From Linanthus parryae (Eukaryota > Streptophyta > Magnoliopsida > Ericales > Polemoniaceae), in the NCBI GenBank assembly GCA_023055425.1, contig JALGPY010000009.1:33399275-33463274 (forward strand): 64,000 nt of DNA. Direction: 5' to 3'. Position 1 is the first letter of the stretch; each line of letters starts with the position of its first letter. The notes below the pieces were generated by a model that worked only from the letters and a program-made list of their open reading frames with translations, did no database searches and was not told the origin of the DNA. Shown here piece by piece: positions 9,191 to 22,200 of the stretch. The position numbers and the translations under genes are program-made.

Positions 9191-12100
9191 ATGGCTTCAA
9201 CCACACAAACTTCAGTAATCCAATTGAATACCTCAACTAACTTTCCCATCAAGCTATTCTCCGCCAATTTTCAGGTATGGCGTCGACAAGCGAAGCTTCC
9301 TTGATTGGCTGATCTACTGGGGTACATCGATGGATCCTTCACAGCACCACCGTGCTACAGTGATTCTGCAAAAAAAAAAAAAAATGTTGCAAATCCTTCT
9401 TATTCTATCTCGAATCGTCAAGACCATATTATTGCGAATCAATTCAGTCACCGATCTCCGCCGCGTCCACTGCGCGTGAAGCATGTATCACTCTCATGGA
9501 AAGTTATGCCAGTGCCTCCCCTGACCGACTCACCGCACTCAAGAAAACTTTGCTCGCAACCCGCGCGACAATCGTTCCATTTTGGAATACATCAAGGATA
9601 TGAAGGACATAGCCATCGATCTTGGTCTTGCGCATAGCCCAGTAAAAACATTAATTTTCTCATCTCCATCATCAACCAACTTGGGGTTGATTACTCCCCA
9701 ATCGTGGCTGCCCTTCGGGATCGCAACACATTTGTCTCCATTGTTGAACTCACGTCCATTCTTGAGGAGCACGAGCACTCCCTAGAAATTGCAGAATCAG
9801 ATTCTGCACCTCTCCTTCCCATATCCAACGTGACGTAACATCACTCAAGAATGACATCGCATCTGGGCGCATCCCCTTGGTATATGCATAATGGTGGTCA
9901 CTCAGGGAACCAATATTTCCACAGAAAAATCATCAAATGCGTGAAATGGGTCGCGTTTCCCCCAACAGCTGTGACTCAGCTTGGTGTCCTGGCAGCACTG
10001 TCACCTCTGCAACCTCGCAGGACATGTTGTTCGCGAGTGTCGCAAACTTTCTCGGTTCTTGCGCGATCGCAACCACTCAGCCGCAAACAACACACCTGCG
10101 ATCAATACCACAATCAGTTAAGCTTCAGGACCTTCGAATGCGCGAATGTTTGACAATGGCGCTTCCCATCATGTCACTCCTGGCACAGTTTTCCTTCAGG
10201 ACTTCGCAACCTACGATGCTCCTGACAAGATTCGTCTTGGAAGTGGTAAGAGTCTCTCCATCTCTCACATTGGTAGCACTACTCTCCCCGGCTTTACTCA
10301 TTCCTTTCATCTATCTAATGTTCCGTGTGTCCCTAAATTGTGTTGTAACATTGTCTCGGTCTCTCAACTTTGCCAATCTAACCATGCTTCCGTTGATTTC
10401 GTCCCCTCTCATTTTATTGTAAATGATTGCTTGACCGGAACAACACTTATACTTGGGGGAAATCGTGTTCGAGTCTACTATGCACCTCGTCTTAGTCCTC
10501 CTATCATCAGTACAACATTTATCTCAGTCATTGATCGTCTTCACCACAACTTTTTCATCCATGCAATAAACTGTTAGGGCTTATCTTACATAAATGTAAT
10601 CTCTCATGGCCTCATTCTAGCCTTAGGAATTTCTCGTGTACCTCATGTCATATAAATAAAACCCATAAGCTACCATTGTCAGAAAACTCTCTTACTAGCT
10701 CTTGCCCGCTTGCATTGCTTTATATTGATGTATGAAGTACTATCAAAATTTCCCACGACGGCTACCTCCACTATGTAGTCTTCGTTGACCACTTCACCAA
10801 ATATGTGTTGCTCTATCCTCAAGAAGAAATCTGATGTGGATTCAGATTTCTCTCAATTCAAACGCTTGGTAGAGATGCGTTTCGCCCAACCTGTTGTCAC
10901 TCTGTTCTCTGAAAATGGTGGTGAGTTTATCAAACTTCTAACCTGGCTCAACCTTCAGGGTATCACCCATCTCATCACTCCTCATACCCCAGAACACAAT
11001 GGCACCACTGAGCTTCGACATCGCCACATTTTTAGACTGGTCTCTCCCTTCTTCATGTCGCATCTCTTCTACTCACTTTTTTGGCCGCATGCTTTCCAAA
11101 CCACAGTATACATATCAATCGCATGCCAACTCCTTTACTTTGCAATGACTAACCATACTTTAAACTCTTTCGCACCACTCCTAACTATCACTCGCTCCAA
11201 CCTTTTGGATGCCAATGCTTCCCTCGGCTTCGTCCATATAGCAGCAACAAACTTGAGCCACGATCCACCCCATGTATCTTCTTAGGATATTCGGTCACAC
11301 AGTCCGCCTAAAAATTCCTTGATCTCTCTACTGATTGCATCAATGTCTCTATCCATGTGCGGTACGTCCCTTACATCTTCCCTCAGCCTCCTCAAAACCC
11401 ACTCCTTTGACCGAAACTGCTACCAATGCTGAGTCCACTACCACGAATGAATCAGTTACTACAGCTACGCCTAACACCGAGCTTGCTCCTATGGTTACAT
11501 CTTTGCCAGCCAATGTGCACGTCCCTAGTACTACGGATGTGCCTTCTACCACGCCAGCGCCCAACAACGGGCCTGCGCCCGCCATCGCGTATGTGACGGT
11601 TCCCATACCACAACCTTTACTAGTATCTGCACCCGGGGATCCTAATGTTGCAGTAGCTGATGATGTGGAAAACAAACAGGCTTATGCTCCAACACCACCG
11701 CGCACTCATCGACCAAATAACAAGTATTCCAATCGTGCATTTATCAACTCCACAACTGCTTATCCCGCCATTCCAACACTTGAGACTCAGGCTGTTGCGT
11801 AAACTTCGAAAAATCCCCTCTAGAAACAGTCCATGGATGATGAAACTGCAGCCTTCGAACGCAACCGCACTTGAGATATGATCATAAGCTTGTAGGAAGT
11901 AAATGGGTTTTCCGCGTCAGACGCAAGCCGGATGGCACTGTTGACAAATACAAATCCCGTCTTGTCGCCAAAGGATACTCCCAAGAATTTGGTCGCGAAT
12001 ACTCGAAAAACCTTCAGCCCTGTCATGAAGTCTGTTACTGTTGGATTATTCTTAGTTTGGCACTTTCCAAGTGGATGTCAACTATGCGTTCCTCCATGGT

Positions 12101-13275
12101 ACCCTCACAGATGTAGTCTTCTAGGCGAAACCTCTAGGATACGTGGACCAAACCATACCAGCCCATGTCTGTTGGCTTCGTCGTGCATTGTATGGTCACA
12201 AACAAGCTCCGCGTGCCTGGTACAATGAACTCTCTGCATTCCTTATCAAGACTGGGTTCTGACGGTCTCGTGCGAATCCTTCTATGTTTTTGTTCTCTAT
12301 GGATGGTATCTGGTTGATCTTCTTGGTCTATGTGGATGATATTGTCTTAATTGGTAATTCACAATCTTCTCTCACACAGTTTTTCACGCAGTATACCACT
12401 CACTTCTCTCTAAAGGATATGGGTCCTCTGAGCCACTTCTTGGGAATGGAAGTTATACCTTCTCAAGGTGGACTCTTTCTCTCCCAAGCTCACTACATAT
12501 CCGACATCGTGTAAAAATTTCAAATGGCAGAGGACAAGCCTGTTTACCCCAATGTATCCCACCGATCCACTTCCGCTAGCTGATCCTGCTACAACTGTTG
12601 ATATATCTTACTACCGTTGCTTACTTGGACTTCTACAGTATCTCAGCCTCACGCGCCCTGATATCTCGTTTGCTATCAATCGGCTCTCTCTGTTCCTTAA
12701 TAGACCACTGGCTTCACATTGGGCGACTGCTAAACGTATCCTTCAATATCTCAAAGGCACTGCCTGTCATGGCCTTTATCTACGATCGGGGGCGCACATG
12801 GAACTATCCGCATTCTCTGATGCTGACTTGGGTGTGAATGCAACCATGGGACGATCTACAACTGCCTATGTACTAATTTTGGGCCGAATATCATATAGTG
12901 GAAGTACGCACTTCAGAAGTCAGCCTCGCGCTTGTCCACGGAAGCTGAATATCGCGCCCTTGCGAATGCGACAGGTGAATACCAGCACTTGCTTCATGAA
13001 ATTTGGCATATCTCTCACTGGCTCGCCAACTCTATTCTGTGACATTCTCAGTGCCACATATGTTTGCAAGAATCCATTTTTTCACTCTCGCATGAAGAAT
13101 GTCGCACTGGATTACTTCTTCGTGTGTGACCTCGTTTCATCGGCTAAACTCCACGTGCGACATGTTCACACTCGACAACAACTCGCAGATACTCTCACCA
13201 AGCCACTTGGTCGCACACCCATTCTAAATATGCAATCCAAGGTTGGAGTCTCTGACAGATCCTCCATCTTGATGG
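9191..13275 (+). pseudogene. Copia gag-pol remnant with many frameshifts and stops
   Basis: The gag start (MASTTQTSVIQLN) is at 9191, with a stop after about 37 codons, a gag region running through an A13 tract near 9370, then a protease-like segment (10146-10577) beginning MFDNGASHHV. There the usual D-S/T-G motif reads D-N-G. Integrase pieces lie at about 10720-11060 (including SENGGEF and EHNGT), reverse transcriptase pieces at 11871-12514 (SKWVFRVRRKPDGTVDKYKS, YVDDIVLIGN), and RNase H pieces at 12600-13270 (FSDADLG; QQLADTLTKPLG). The frame changes many times, so no product is possible. Reverse transcriptase and RNase H are easiest to recognise. Confidence 0.85.
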
Positions 13276-13280
13276 GGCGT

Positions 13281-13475
13281 GTTAAGGAATGAGATAATCT
13301 GTTATTATCTCCTCCATGATTTATGCAATCAGTCGTTATGTCGTAATAATCATGTTTCCTACTCTAGCCTGTAGATAATGTACGTAGTCACTTGATGTAA
13401 TGTATGTAGTCGATAGCACTCTTCTATAAATACTCAGCTTGATCAATGAAAATAACACAATTCATTTTCCACTCA
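13281..13475 (+). repeat. 3' LTR (195 bp) of the decayed copia
   Basis: It follows the polypurine tract GATGGGGCG and starts TGTTAAGGAATGAG. Relative to the 5' LTR it carries many substitutions and extra bases around TGATGTAATGTATG (about 13393-13410). Confidence 0.8.
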
Positions 13476-13734
13476 TGATTTGTGTCCGGATTCATGTCTC
13501 CGGATCCCAGTATTTGGTTTTGGGTGCCCGAATTCAGTCAAACTAGCCATGAATCCCCAAAAAGATGAAGAAATCATTGCCATAAGAGAAAAGACTTATT
13601 GTTGCAGAGAAAGAAAAACCTAGTTATCGGAGAACTAAGAGTTATCTTCCTTACCAATGATGCGTGGGTTTTGAATGCCACCTTACCAATGGATAACTTT
13701 TACAAATCAATTGTTGAAACTCTACGGATGTCTT

Positions 13735-15371
13735 TGTGACGCGATTTCTTAACGCGTATGCGCAAGTGCACGGTCAAGTAATATACGGGTGGTATTTCAA
13801 CCCCGAGTTATCAATCCTACGATGACAAAATTGAGACTATTTAATTAGTTATTTAGTTTAGAATACAGTAACTGGAGGAAAATTTTGATTGATTTAAAAA
13901 TTAAAATAACAACTAACTAATATTTTTGTATTTTTTATTTTTTAGAAAAGAGATATGGAGAAACTAGGCGATCTCTAGATCACCGAGGGTTGTAGACGAT
14001 TTCTGGATTATCTGAGTAACACGTTAATTCTATCCTAATCAAGTTGGGTAATAAGCTATGACAATGTCATGTCGGTCTCATGTCATTTTACGTCTCGGTT
14101 GACTACAATCTCCTCTCGGTCTCATGTTGTCTACTACTCTGTTCTAGCAGGTCATCTACTGGCACGATAACGGGTCTTGTCGGTCCACCGTTTCACGAAA
14201 CAGTTGAATAATCCTACCAAATCTACCCACACTAGCCAATCCTACTCACTTCTCCTACCGGTCTCGGTGATTCTGGATTGATGCTCATATCTCATCCTAG
14301 CTAGTTAAAGTCAGTGTCGCGCACTTCACTAGCCAACTAACGGTTCTGGTTAATTACTCCATCCCCATTAAGAATTAAGTATAGATTATGAATAATTGAC
14401 TAAGAACGATATTAACTTTAAGCATGAATCTACTTTATGAGCCAAACCCTAGTTTATGAACATTAGATCTTCTCCTAAACGTGTCAATTGTCTAGGATTA
14501 CTAACAATAAAAAAAAAAAAAACTAACATTGGTTCAACAAGATGAAATCAAATACGCATGAAACTAGATTCAATCCGAAAAAGTATCATCTACATAAACC
14601 CTAGGCTCTCGTAGAGACGCCTAGCAAAAATGCTTAGCTAATCGTATTACAAAGAGCAAAACAATAGAGTTTCTCCATAAAGAATATTGAGAGAGGAAGA
14701 AGAAGAAGAAGAAAACTCAAACCTTAGATCATCAATGGAGGTCTTGGCCTTCGTCCTCCTCCTCTTTTATTGCGTGAATGGCCTTCTCCTTTTCCTTTGC
14801 GTGCTTCTCCTATTTTCTTTCACGTCTCCTAGGTCTATTCTATTAGACCCGTGCTTCCTTTTTTGAGTACAAGTCCTTATTTGCACTTTTGACCCTCTTT
14901 ATTGCCGTGAGAGCTGGTCCTGACTTCTGATCACATGACCAGAAAAATCCTGGTCGTGCGGCCAGCTTTTGATCGTGCGACCAGAATCTTTGGTCGTGAC
15001 ATGCAGTGAGTTGGATATTGTTCTGATCGCACGACTAGAATTTTCTGGTCCTGCGATCAGCTTGGGATTTTCTTCGCTTTTTCTTTCTTCTTTCTCAGGC
15101 TCCCGCATATGTTCTGAAGTTCGTTTCTCCTCTCATCCTGATCCATGAGCTCCGTTTCATGTCAAACACAACACGAAAACACCCCGTGCGATAAAAAGTG
15201 ACAAAATAAATGTAAATAATGCGAGAAATGCTCGGATTTACAATTTAATGCTCAAAGAAAAACTCCTACGTTTTCTCTCTATTCATAGTGTAAAACCAAT
15301 ATAATCAACCCGGAAAGCACGCAAAACGATATAAAATGTGCGAGAATTATAACTCTAATAGAGAGTTATCA
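13735..15371. repeat. LTR-like repeat of about 1.6 kb without coding sequence
   Basis: The segment begins TGTGACGCGATTTC, contains GCGCAAGTGCACGGTCAAGTAATAT, and ends GAGTTATCA. This is the style of large plant gypsy-type LTRs or non-autonomous LARD elements, known to me only from general familiarity. It contains CT-rich and GAAGAAGAAG tracts (about 14697-14712) and an A14 run near 14510. The flanks GTCTT and CCTTG do not match, so both ends are approximate. No gag or pol was seen. Confidence 0.4.
14921..15065. repeat. Cluster of CTGGTCGTGCGACCAG-like palindromic motifs
   Basis: About six degenerate copies of TGGTCGTGCG / GATCGTGCGACCAG in both orientations lie in 145 bp. The motif is nearly palindromic. 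No function is known to me. Confidence 0.5.
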
Positions 15372-15893
15372 CCTTGTAGCCTAGTGGTACCTAGAGCTTC
15401 ATATTCGGTTCAACCGAACCGGAACCGAACCGGAACCGAACCGGTTAAGCCAAAATCGGTCTGTTCATGGTTTGGTTAATCGGTCGAAGGAGTTGTTTCG
15501 GTTCCGGTTCAACCCAACCGATAAATGGGAATATTTGGAACTGGACCGGAACCGTAAACCGAAACTGGTTGGTTTATTCGGTTCGGTTCCAGTTCCGCAC
15601 CGGTTCTGGGCACTATTTTTTTCTTTAGTTTCCTTGTTTTTTAAGGCTAGTTTGTGTGATTTAATACATTTAAAAACATAAACTTAGACAAATAATAAAA
15701 AAGTGAAACAAACTTGTATTATTAATTAAAATATAAAATGTTAGAAAAATTGCATCACTTTAGTTTGAGTAAATCCCAACTAGGTTGACACCCACTCAAC
15801 TATCTATCATTTGCATTTTTTCTAAATTACATTGTCTATTACGAACTTATTGAAATGAACAAGAATAGTAGTCTTCATTTTTGATCTCGTAGC

Positions 15894-18041
15894 CTATGCG
15901 TCTTGATTTAGCGGAGTGTCCTCGCCTAATCCTAATGTTTGGAATAATTCGGTCACGGCCACGTCCAAACGACGTATGTGTTGTGTGCATTTGGCGGCAT
16001 CACTCCAATCCTTTGAGCATATGAGAACCTCCAACATCTCCGAAGTTAGACATGTCCTCTTCTCCGACAACACTCGTTTACCTGCACTAAAAGTTGATTC
16101 CGAAGGCACTGTAGAAGTGGGAGGGGTTAGTATATCATGTGCCATAATAGAAACAATCGGAAAGTTGGGTTCATGTTGTTTCCACTAATCGAGTACATCT
16201 AGGTTTTCTAGTTCTTCCTGAGATTGTTGTAAGATATATTGACTGTTAAGGTACAACAATAATTCCGAGACACAATTAGCTCCGGCGAGCGTGGTTTGTT
16301 TACTCTTAAATAAAGAACCGAGTTTTGCCTTACCCTTACTCTTCGGATCACTCGATGATGCTTGAGAAGCTTGCTTACCAATACCAAACTTAACAACATG
16401 TTTTTCATACATAACATGAAGAGTTTGTTTAACTTCTTGAAAAGATGGTGATCTCACTAGATGTTGAGTATCGGTACTCATGTTTTCCGATATATTTTGT
16501 AGCATAAACTCTAGAGTTTCATCCTTAGACCTTGGGTCAAAAATACTTGCCAAACAAAATATCATAGGGATGTTTTCAAAATATTTGAGAAATTTTGCTT
16601 CCATACGCTCAATTGCATCTCCTAAAATAATATTATCCCTATATTCTTTAAAAGTGAAACTTATAAACTATAGTTGTGGAATAACTTGGTTCGTAGTTGG
16701 ATAATAAACACCCGAAAGAAGATTGGTTGCGGTATAAAATGGTTCAAGAAAAGTTCTTAAGGCTTCCCCAACTCTCCAATCATAAGACGAAACGGAAATT
16801 GGATTGTCACATTCATTTGAAAAACGTGTTGAAGGGGTGTACAGTAGGTAGAAATGCATGATCAATACTCTAGAGGGGGGAATGAATAGAGTATGCAGAC
16901 TTTTGCTAAACTTTGCAAGAGAGTGGTTTCAAAAGATTTGTAAAGAGATTCAAGGCCTTGAAATGAGTTTCAAGCCCTTGGAATAAAACTGTTGAAAGTG
17001 AATAGAAGAATAAATCTATTTCAAGGCCTTGAAATGAGTTTCAAACCCTTGAAATGAAACTGTTTTGAATGCAGCAAAAGTTCTAAGTTTGTAACATAAA
17101 AGTAAATGCAAGAGACACAAGATATGTAGAGTTCATTCCACTTGGACCTACGTCTTTACCTCTGGGATATTCTCCCTGCAGGATTTTCAACTCAATTCTT
17201 ATTAATCAACAACTAAGCCCTAGATCTCAAGCACAGAGATATGCCTTACTTTGTTACAGCTTGTGGTTCTCACTAACCTATCTAGTAACTGCTATAGCTA
17301 TCTGATTAACTAAGAATTCTCTATTTTTCACCTCGAATAATCCTTGAGAATGTAAACAGAAGTAGTATATGAAAGATATACAAATATATCCTTTATTATT
17401 TCGACCGGTCCACATATAGGATGTGCAAGCTATTGTAAAATTAGAATTTTAAAAAGTTTGCATAATTTTCGCTTTCCTCTCACTATGTAAAGCAATTATA
17501 TCATTCCTAGTAGTACTTCTACCTATATGCTTATAACTCAGACAAAACGCGGTAGTAATCAATTTATCAAACTCGAGGTCGTCGGCCATATTAATAGCTT
17601 TTTTGGTAGCGGTGATATAATGAGCTAATGCTTTTTATGCCCTCGCATCATCATATATAAAAAGGGTTAAGTTACCTTGTTCTTCATATCCTAGTTTGGT
17701 TTGGATAAGCGGTTCACCTACGGTGAGTGTATCTAACAAAATGCCGTGTTCTTTTTGTAAATATTTTTTCATTGATCCTAATCCACCGGTTTGGTGATAT
17801 GCATATCTTTTATGACAAGATTACAAACGGCTTTATATTTGGGCATACCTTTATCGTCTACTCCATCCTCTACTTTTTTCATAAAATCCCAAGCCAATTT
17901 TTTTTTAGAACCTTTACGAGTTCTTTTATTTGCACCTAGTGTCGGGTCATTTTCTTCTATACAAAATCAACATCGGCACATATACCAATTACTTGTTCAA
18001 CGTCACTAAGATCAATTTGTACATTACGAGAGGAAGACATT
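15894..18041 (-). pseudogene. hAT (Ac-like, RICESLEEPER-type) transposase remnant
   Basis: On the minus strand the reading starts at ATG 18041 (MSSSRNVQIDLSDVEQV). It passes a decayed BED zinc finger (KLAWDFMKKVEDG, about 17880) that keeps one CN motif but lacks a clear second Cys. Next is HIGRSTTRNDIIALHSERKA (about 17470-17540) and TSYMWTGRNNKGYI (about 17360-17420). After a nested insertion the frame resumes at 16865 with SYDWRVGEALRTFLEPFY, and ends in the hAT C-terminal dimerisation region (STVPSESTFSAGKRVLSEKR). Stops interrupt the C-terminal frame at 16668-16670 and 16183-16185, and others lie further upstream. The central catalytic segment between the two halves is missing. The protein is dead; the element would have needed transposase in trans. 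Confidence 0.88.
16866..17350. repeat. Unidentified insertion replacing the centre of the hAT transposase
   Basis: About 0.5 kb unrelated to transposase interrupts the gene. It contains CTCTAGAGGGGGGAATGAATAG (16869-16890) and three copies of TTTCAAGNCCTTGAAATGA-like sequence (about 16945-17065). Ends are approximate and no duplication was resolved. The family was not recognised. Confidence 0.45.
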
Positions 18042-18990
18042 TTTTCTTAGAATGATTGGATAAAAAATTAAAATAAAGTGTAGCAAATAAGTAACAAATA
18101 GCAAGAACTAAAATAAGTAAAATGCACAACTAAAAATAAAACTTACAAATTCCAAGAATAATTCTTGGAGGAGTAATGTGGAAGATGGAGGAGTTGGATG
18201 TTTTCATTTGATCGGTGCTTCACAATTGTTGATGATTGAGAGAAATCCGCAATTCACAAAGTTGGAAGATTGAGAGAATTTGAGAGTGCGAAGTGTGAGA
18301 GTATTCTAAGTGTTTTGAGTGAGCAAAACTGTATGGGAAGTGTAGGGTATTTATAGAAGACTAAGGGAGGGGAGGGGAGTGAGTGTAATTAGTAAAAAAA
18401 ACAAACAAACAGCAAAATACCCCCCAACAGACCGCAAGAAACGGTCACTGATGCCCCTAACCATGATGTGACATGACATAACGTCATTTTTTTTGAAAAA
18501 GTCGGTTGGAACTGACGGTTCCGGGTCCGGTCCCGGCCCCGGTTCCCAAATACATTAAACCGAACCGTGCCCGTATTAATAGGGGTCCGGATTCGGCTTC
18601 GGTCCATATTCGCGGTTCGGTCCTCGGCTATTAACCGGTTCGGTTTTAACCGAAACTGTCGGTTAAACCGAACCGGCATGCAGCTCTAGTGGTACCCATG
18701 ATTTGCCCAAAGGCACTCCATTGTTATTGTTGAGTGAGAGGTCTTGGGTTCAACTCCCCTCATAATTGTAGAAAGTAGTTGTGACTATCCAGAGTGAACA
18801 AAAAGGCTGAAACTCTTGGTGTTTTAGGAGGGCGGCTCATTGATGTTGACTGGTCATAGTATGGAATGCACAACATGACATAATTCAGAGTGAATGTTAT
18901 GTTTGACTCATATGAATCATAGGTCCTGCGAGGCTTCTTGTTATTACTGAATGATCCACCCAAATGAATTCATTTCAGGCATGAGAAAGT

Positions 18991-19264
18991 TTTTAATGTG
19001 TATGGATGTGGAAGAATAAGGCATACCAATAGATCTTGTGAAAAAAAATTGTTCAAGTTCTTGGAAAATTTACAAGGCAGATTGGCTGCCAAGTCATTCG
19101 CAGAACTGTTACACTACCATGTTGTGGGAGGACAGCAGCTCTTAGACTCTAAACTCCGTGCTTTTGATTCTCATGGTCTATACCGTCCATCCCTAATCTT
19201 TGTAGTTGGTCCAGAAGACATCCTATTACTATTCAGGCTCACCATTGGAATGATCTTTTCCTAG
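18991..19264 (+). other. Weak zinc-knuckle-like ORF fragment, possibly LINE-derived
   Basis: The frame contains YGCGRIRHTNRSCEKK, resembling the CCHC knuckle of LINE first ORFs (C-x2-C-x4-H-x4-C) but lacking the first Cys. Nothing else in the 88-codon frame is recognisable, and the flanks are AT-rich non-coding DNA. Confidence 0.25.
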
Positions 19265-22200
19265 AATTTAATTATCTAAATGAAGAACTGCAAGGCGGAG
19301 ATGACGAATTTTTCACTCCAACAAGCAACATGCGAATTGAAGAAGGGCAACCATCAAATCTCGACTTTTGACCGTCGCCTTCACAAAGTCTCTCAACTTT
19401 GGAAAGATCCACTCTAATCTCAACACATACAAAAGAAAAGATTAGTTAGGAGGATAAGTGTGTGGGTACAAGGCAATAAACATAATATTCAGAAGGAATT
19501 TCTATTGTTCATCTTTTTGTTAGCAACGAAAGAAATATTACATCGACACGTTTTTGAAATTTCGGATGTTGCAGAATGATTGTCGTGCAGACTTCTTATC
19601 CATGTAACATGCAATCTTGTGAGTTGCATTGTGACAATTCATTCAAGAAAATAGTCATGTGAACGTGTACTTACATAGCTACTGGGAGTGACCAATATTG
19701 AGTTAGTAGGTGATTATTCAACACATCAACCCAAATGAACCACTACTTTAAAGTTCAAACAATCGCTTATTGTGGGCTAGCTAGGGGCATTACTTCTAAG
19801 CAAAGATTGACTGTTTTTAAGCAAGTTGCCATTAGATAGCAATTTTAAGTGTTCAATAACAATTTTAGGTTTTTAAAGTCGCAATTTCCCAGTCTTTGAA
19901 GGAATGGTTTTAAAGTTACTCTTGGGACATTTCTTGTACCCTTCCCTATCGGCATTCTTTGAACACTAAAAGCAATTGATTTCACACGTGGCGCGCTCCC
20001 TGGTCACTCTTAGATAGTTTGTTTGTAACATTTCTACGAAACAGTCAAATGTATCTTATGTCTTTAAAAGATACCTACCATTATCTTTCACCCTGAAGTT
20101 TAAGAATGCAAGTTTAACGGCATAGTTCCCGGTGAAAGAGATGATACAAGCATATACTAGTATAGTTCATATATATCCCATTTCCAATATATCTTTGTCT
20201 TCAATGTATGTTATTGTCTTTATAGTCCATACATTTCTAAAACTTTGTACATTACATTTCCTCAAGTAAAAAACTTTATACATTAAATGGCTCGAGACAA
20301 AGATATATTGTGGGGAAAACAATGTTAGACCACCTCAAAAATCCAAGCTTTGCTTCTTGGATTTACTACCCACTTCTCCAAAGCAAGAGGCTAATGTTGT
20401 CTAGATTGGGTTGGGATCGCAAAAGTATGACATAATAGAGTTGAAAGTTGAGTAACGATTCAAATAACTTTGATCAGATCTTGGATTAACAAGGTTAGAT
20501 TAGATGGTCAACTCCTTAATTTCATGCCAATGTCTCCCTACTAATTACTCTTACTTCCGTACAGAAAAAACAAATTGATCTTGAAGCTAATTGAAGATTA
20601 AGAGAACACAGAAAGTCAACATAAGGGTCCTTTTAGGTCTATTGTTGACATTGCTTTGCCAGCTTTCAAGGTAACATGAAATCAAGGTGTATAGTTGACC
20701 TAACATTTTTGAATTTCATTCATGAAGTTTTGTCTTTTATGGCATATTATTAGAGAAGTTTGAAGAAAAAAATAAAGTACACATAAATCATAACTTTGTA
20801 ATTGTTTTCGCATGAGGTCCCGGGTTTGAACCCGGCTCTACGATATAATTCTCAAAGAGAACTTTGTAACTGTTTTTACCATTAAGAATTAGGTATTGCA
20901 TTCGCTTCACACTTATTTGAGGGCTAACTGATCTTTAAAGTTTAAAATCTCTAACCCCGGAAAAGCTGTTAGCAATATATGTATTGAGATTATTCTACTT
21001 GGTTCTCTTTTTTGTACAAGTAAAAGTCCAGAATAAGCTACTTACAAAAAACTTCTAGTTGTAGTGCTGAAGATATGGTCATGTTATCTTCACTATCACG
21101 GTCAGTTGGTCACATAGGACTACTTTCACCACAACGATCATATACCTATAATTAAGTGCACTATCCCTGCATCACATAATTTTGGAAATGAGGAGATTTG
21201 TTTTATGTTTTCGACAAAAACAACTGAAAAGGGGGTAATATAAAAGAGAAAAAAACATATTTCGTTATCGCATAAGACCGTCCACATTTGATGGCGAAAA
21301 GCGAAAACTTCAATGTTTCCTCTTCAACATATTTATTTGAATGCTAAACATTCCACTAAGGGGACATGAAAGTTGGTTGTTTCTTCTATGCAGGATTTGG
21401 GTTCTATGAGTGATTTCTTTCTAGGAAAGCACAAATTATGATGTTATAATAGAGTCATAAGAAAGTGTTTTTATGAAGAAGTGGGTGGCTTCCTATACTA
21501 TGGGGACCAGTGAAGACTCTAAATTTCTCTCCTATGTTTTGACTTTCAGTTCTCTTTTGTCATATTACTCATGGAAACCAGATCAGAAGTAGAATAGAAG
21601 GACTATTTAGAATGTGATTTGAGTAAATTAAAGGATTTGAGTTCACATCTCCAAATAAAATAAAATGGTACCTGACAAACAAAAAACAATTTTTTGGAAG
21701 ATTTGCACTCACCTTGTGGTTTTCCCTAATTACGCTTGGTGCGCTTGTGATTCAACAAAGGCAAAATTGCACAGACAGTACCCATATTTAGGACTTTGCT
21801 ACAGTTTGATACCCACATTTTTTATTTAAGTAGCGGCAGTACCCAAATTTTGAATTTGTTGCAAAATTTAGTACCCAATGATCACTTTGCCCTACAATTT
21901 TTCTCTATTATTGCCCATATTTTTTTTTTGTTATTTTTAGTCCTATAATATTTTATGTATCTACATTACACCCCTCTTACATCCAAATCAACTCCACCAT
22001 CCAAACTACCACAAACATGCATTGGCATCACCAAACAACCACCATGAACTCCGCTCGCCCCACCCGTGATCACCACCATGGTTACCACAGCACTGAACAC
22101 ACGTTCGCCACTCACACCGTCATTTTCTCAATAGCGACATCAATTGTAAAGCTTCACTGTGATTCACCCACAAAGAAGAGTGAACCCATCACCCCAACTC

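Larger units (their letters stand above)
8900..13475 (+). mobile_element. Old, decayed Ty1/copia retrotransposon
   Basis: Short LTRs of 187 and 195 bp share the start TGTTAAGGAATGA and an end near CCACTCA, but differ at many sites and by indels, so the insertion is old. A primer-binding-like site (TAGTATCAGAGC, 9089-9100, one mismatch to the usual site) lies 2 bp after the 5' LTR. GATGGGGCG before 13281 is the polypurine tract. The flanks ATTGT and TGATT do not match, so no target duplication can be claimed. Confidence 0.88.
15392..18688 (-). mobile_element. hAT transposon with 8-bp duplication GTGGTACC
   Basis: The element starts TAGAGCTTCAT and ends as the inverted copy ATGCAGCTCTA: an 11-bp terminal inverted repeat with one mismatch. 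GTGGTACC is repeated exactly at 15384-15391 and 18689-18696; an 8-bp duplication is the hAT signature. Both subterminal regions (about 15410-15605 and 18500-18675) are packed with CCGGTT / AACCGG / ACCGAACC motifs, as expected of hAT transposase-binding regions. The total length is 3297 bp, including a nested insertion inside the transposase gene. Confidence 0.95.
15372..18760 (+). repeat. tRNA-derived SINE-like sequence, split by the hAT insertion
   Basis: If the hAT element and one duplication copy are removed, the flanks join as a sequence with TAGCCTAGTGGTA (15377-15389), like a pol III A box, and GGGTTCAACTCCC (18746-18758), like a B box, about 64 bp apart. That spacing is somewhat longer than in tRNA but compatible with a SINE. 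No 3' tail or target duplication was found, so this is a candidate only. Confidence 0.35.

Noticed and set aside
8894..13480. Target duplication for the decayed copia
   Set aside because: Flanks ATTGT and TGATT do not match at any tested boundary.
13730..15376. Target duplication for the LTR-like repeat
   Set aside because: GTCTT and CCTTG match only partly, so no claim is made and its ends stay approximate.
20819..20860. CCCGGGTTTGAACCCGGCTCT, like a tRNA T-arm or pol III B box
   Set aside because: No acceptor, D-arm or anticodon arm can be built around it and no A box lies at tRNA distance.
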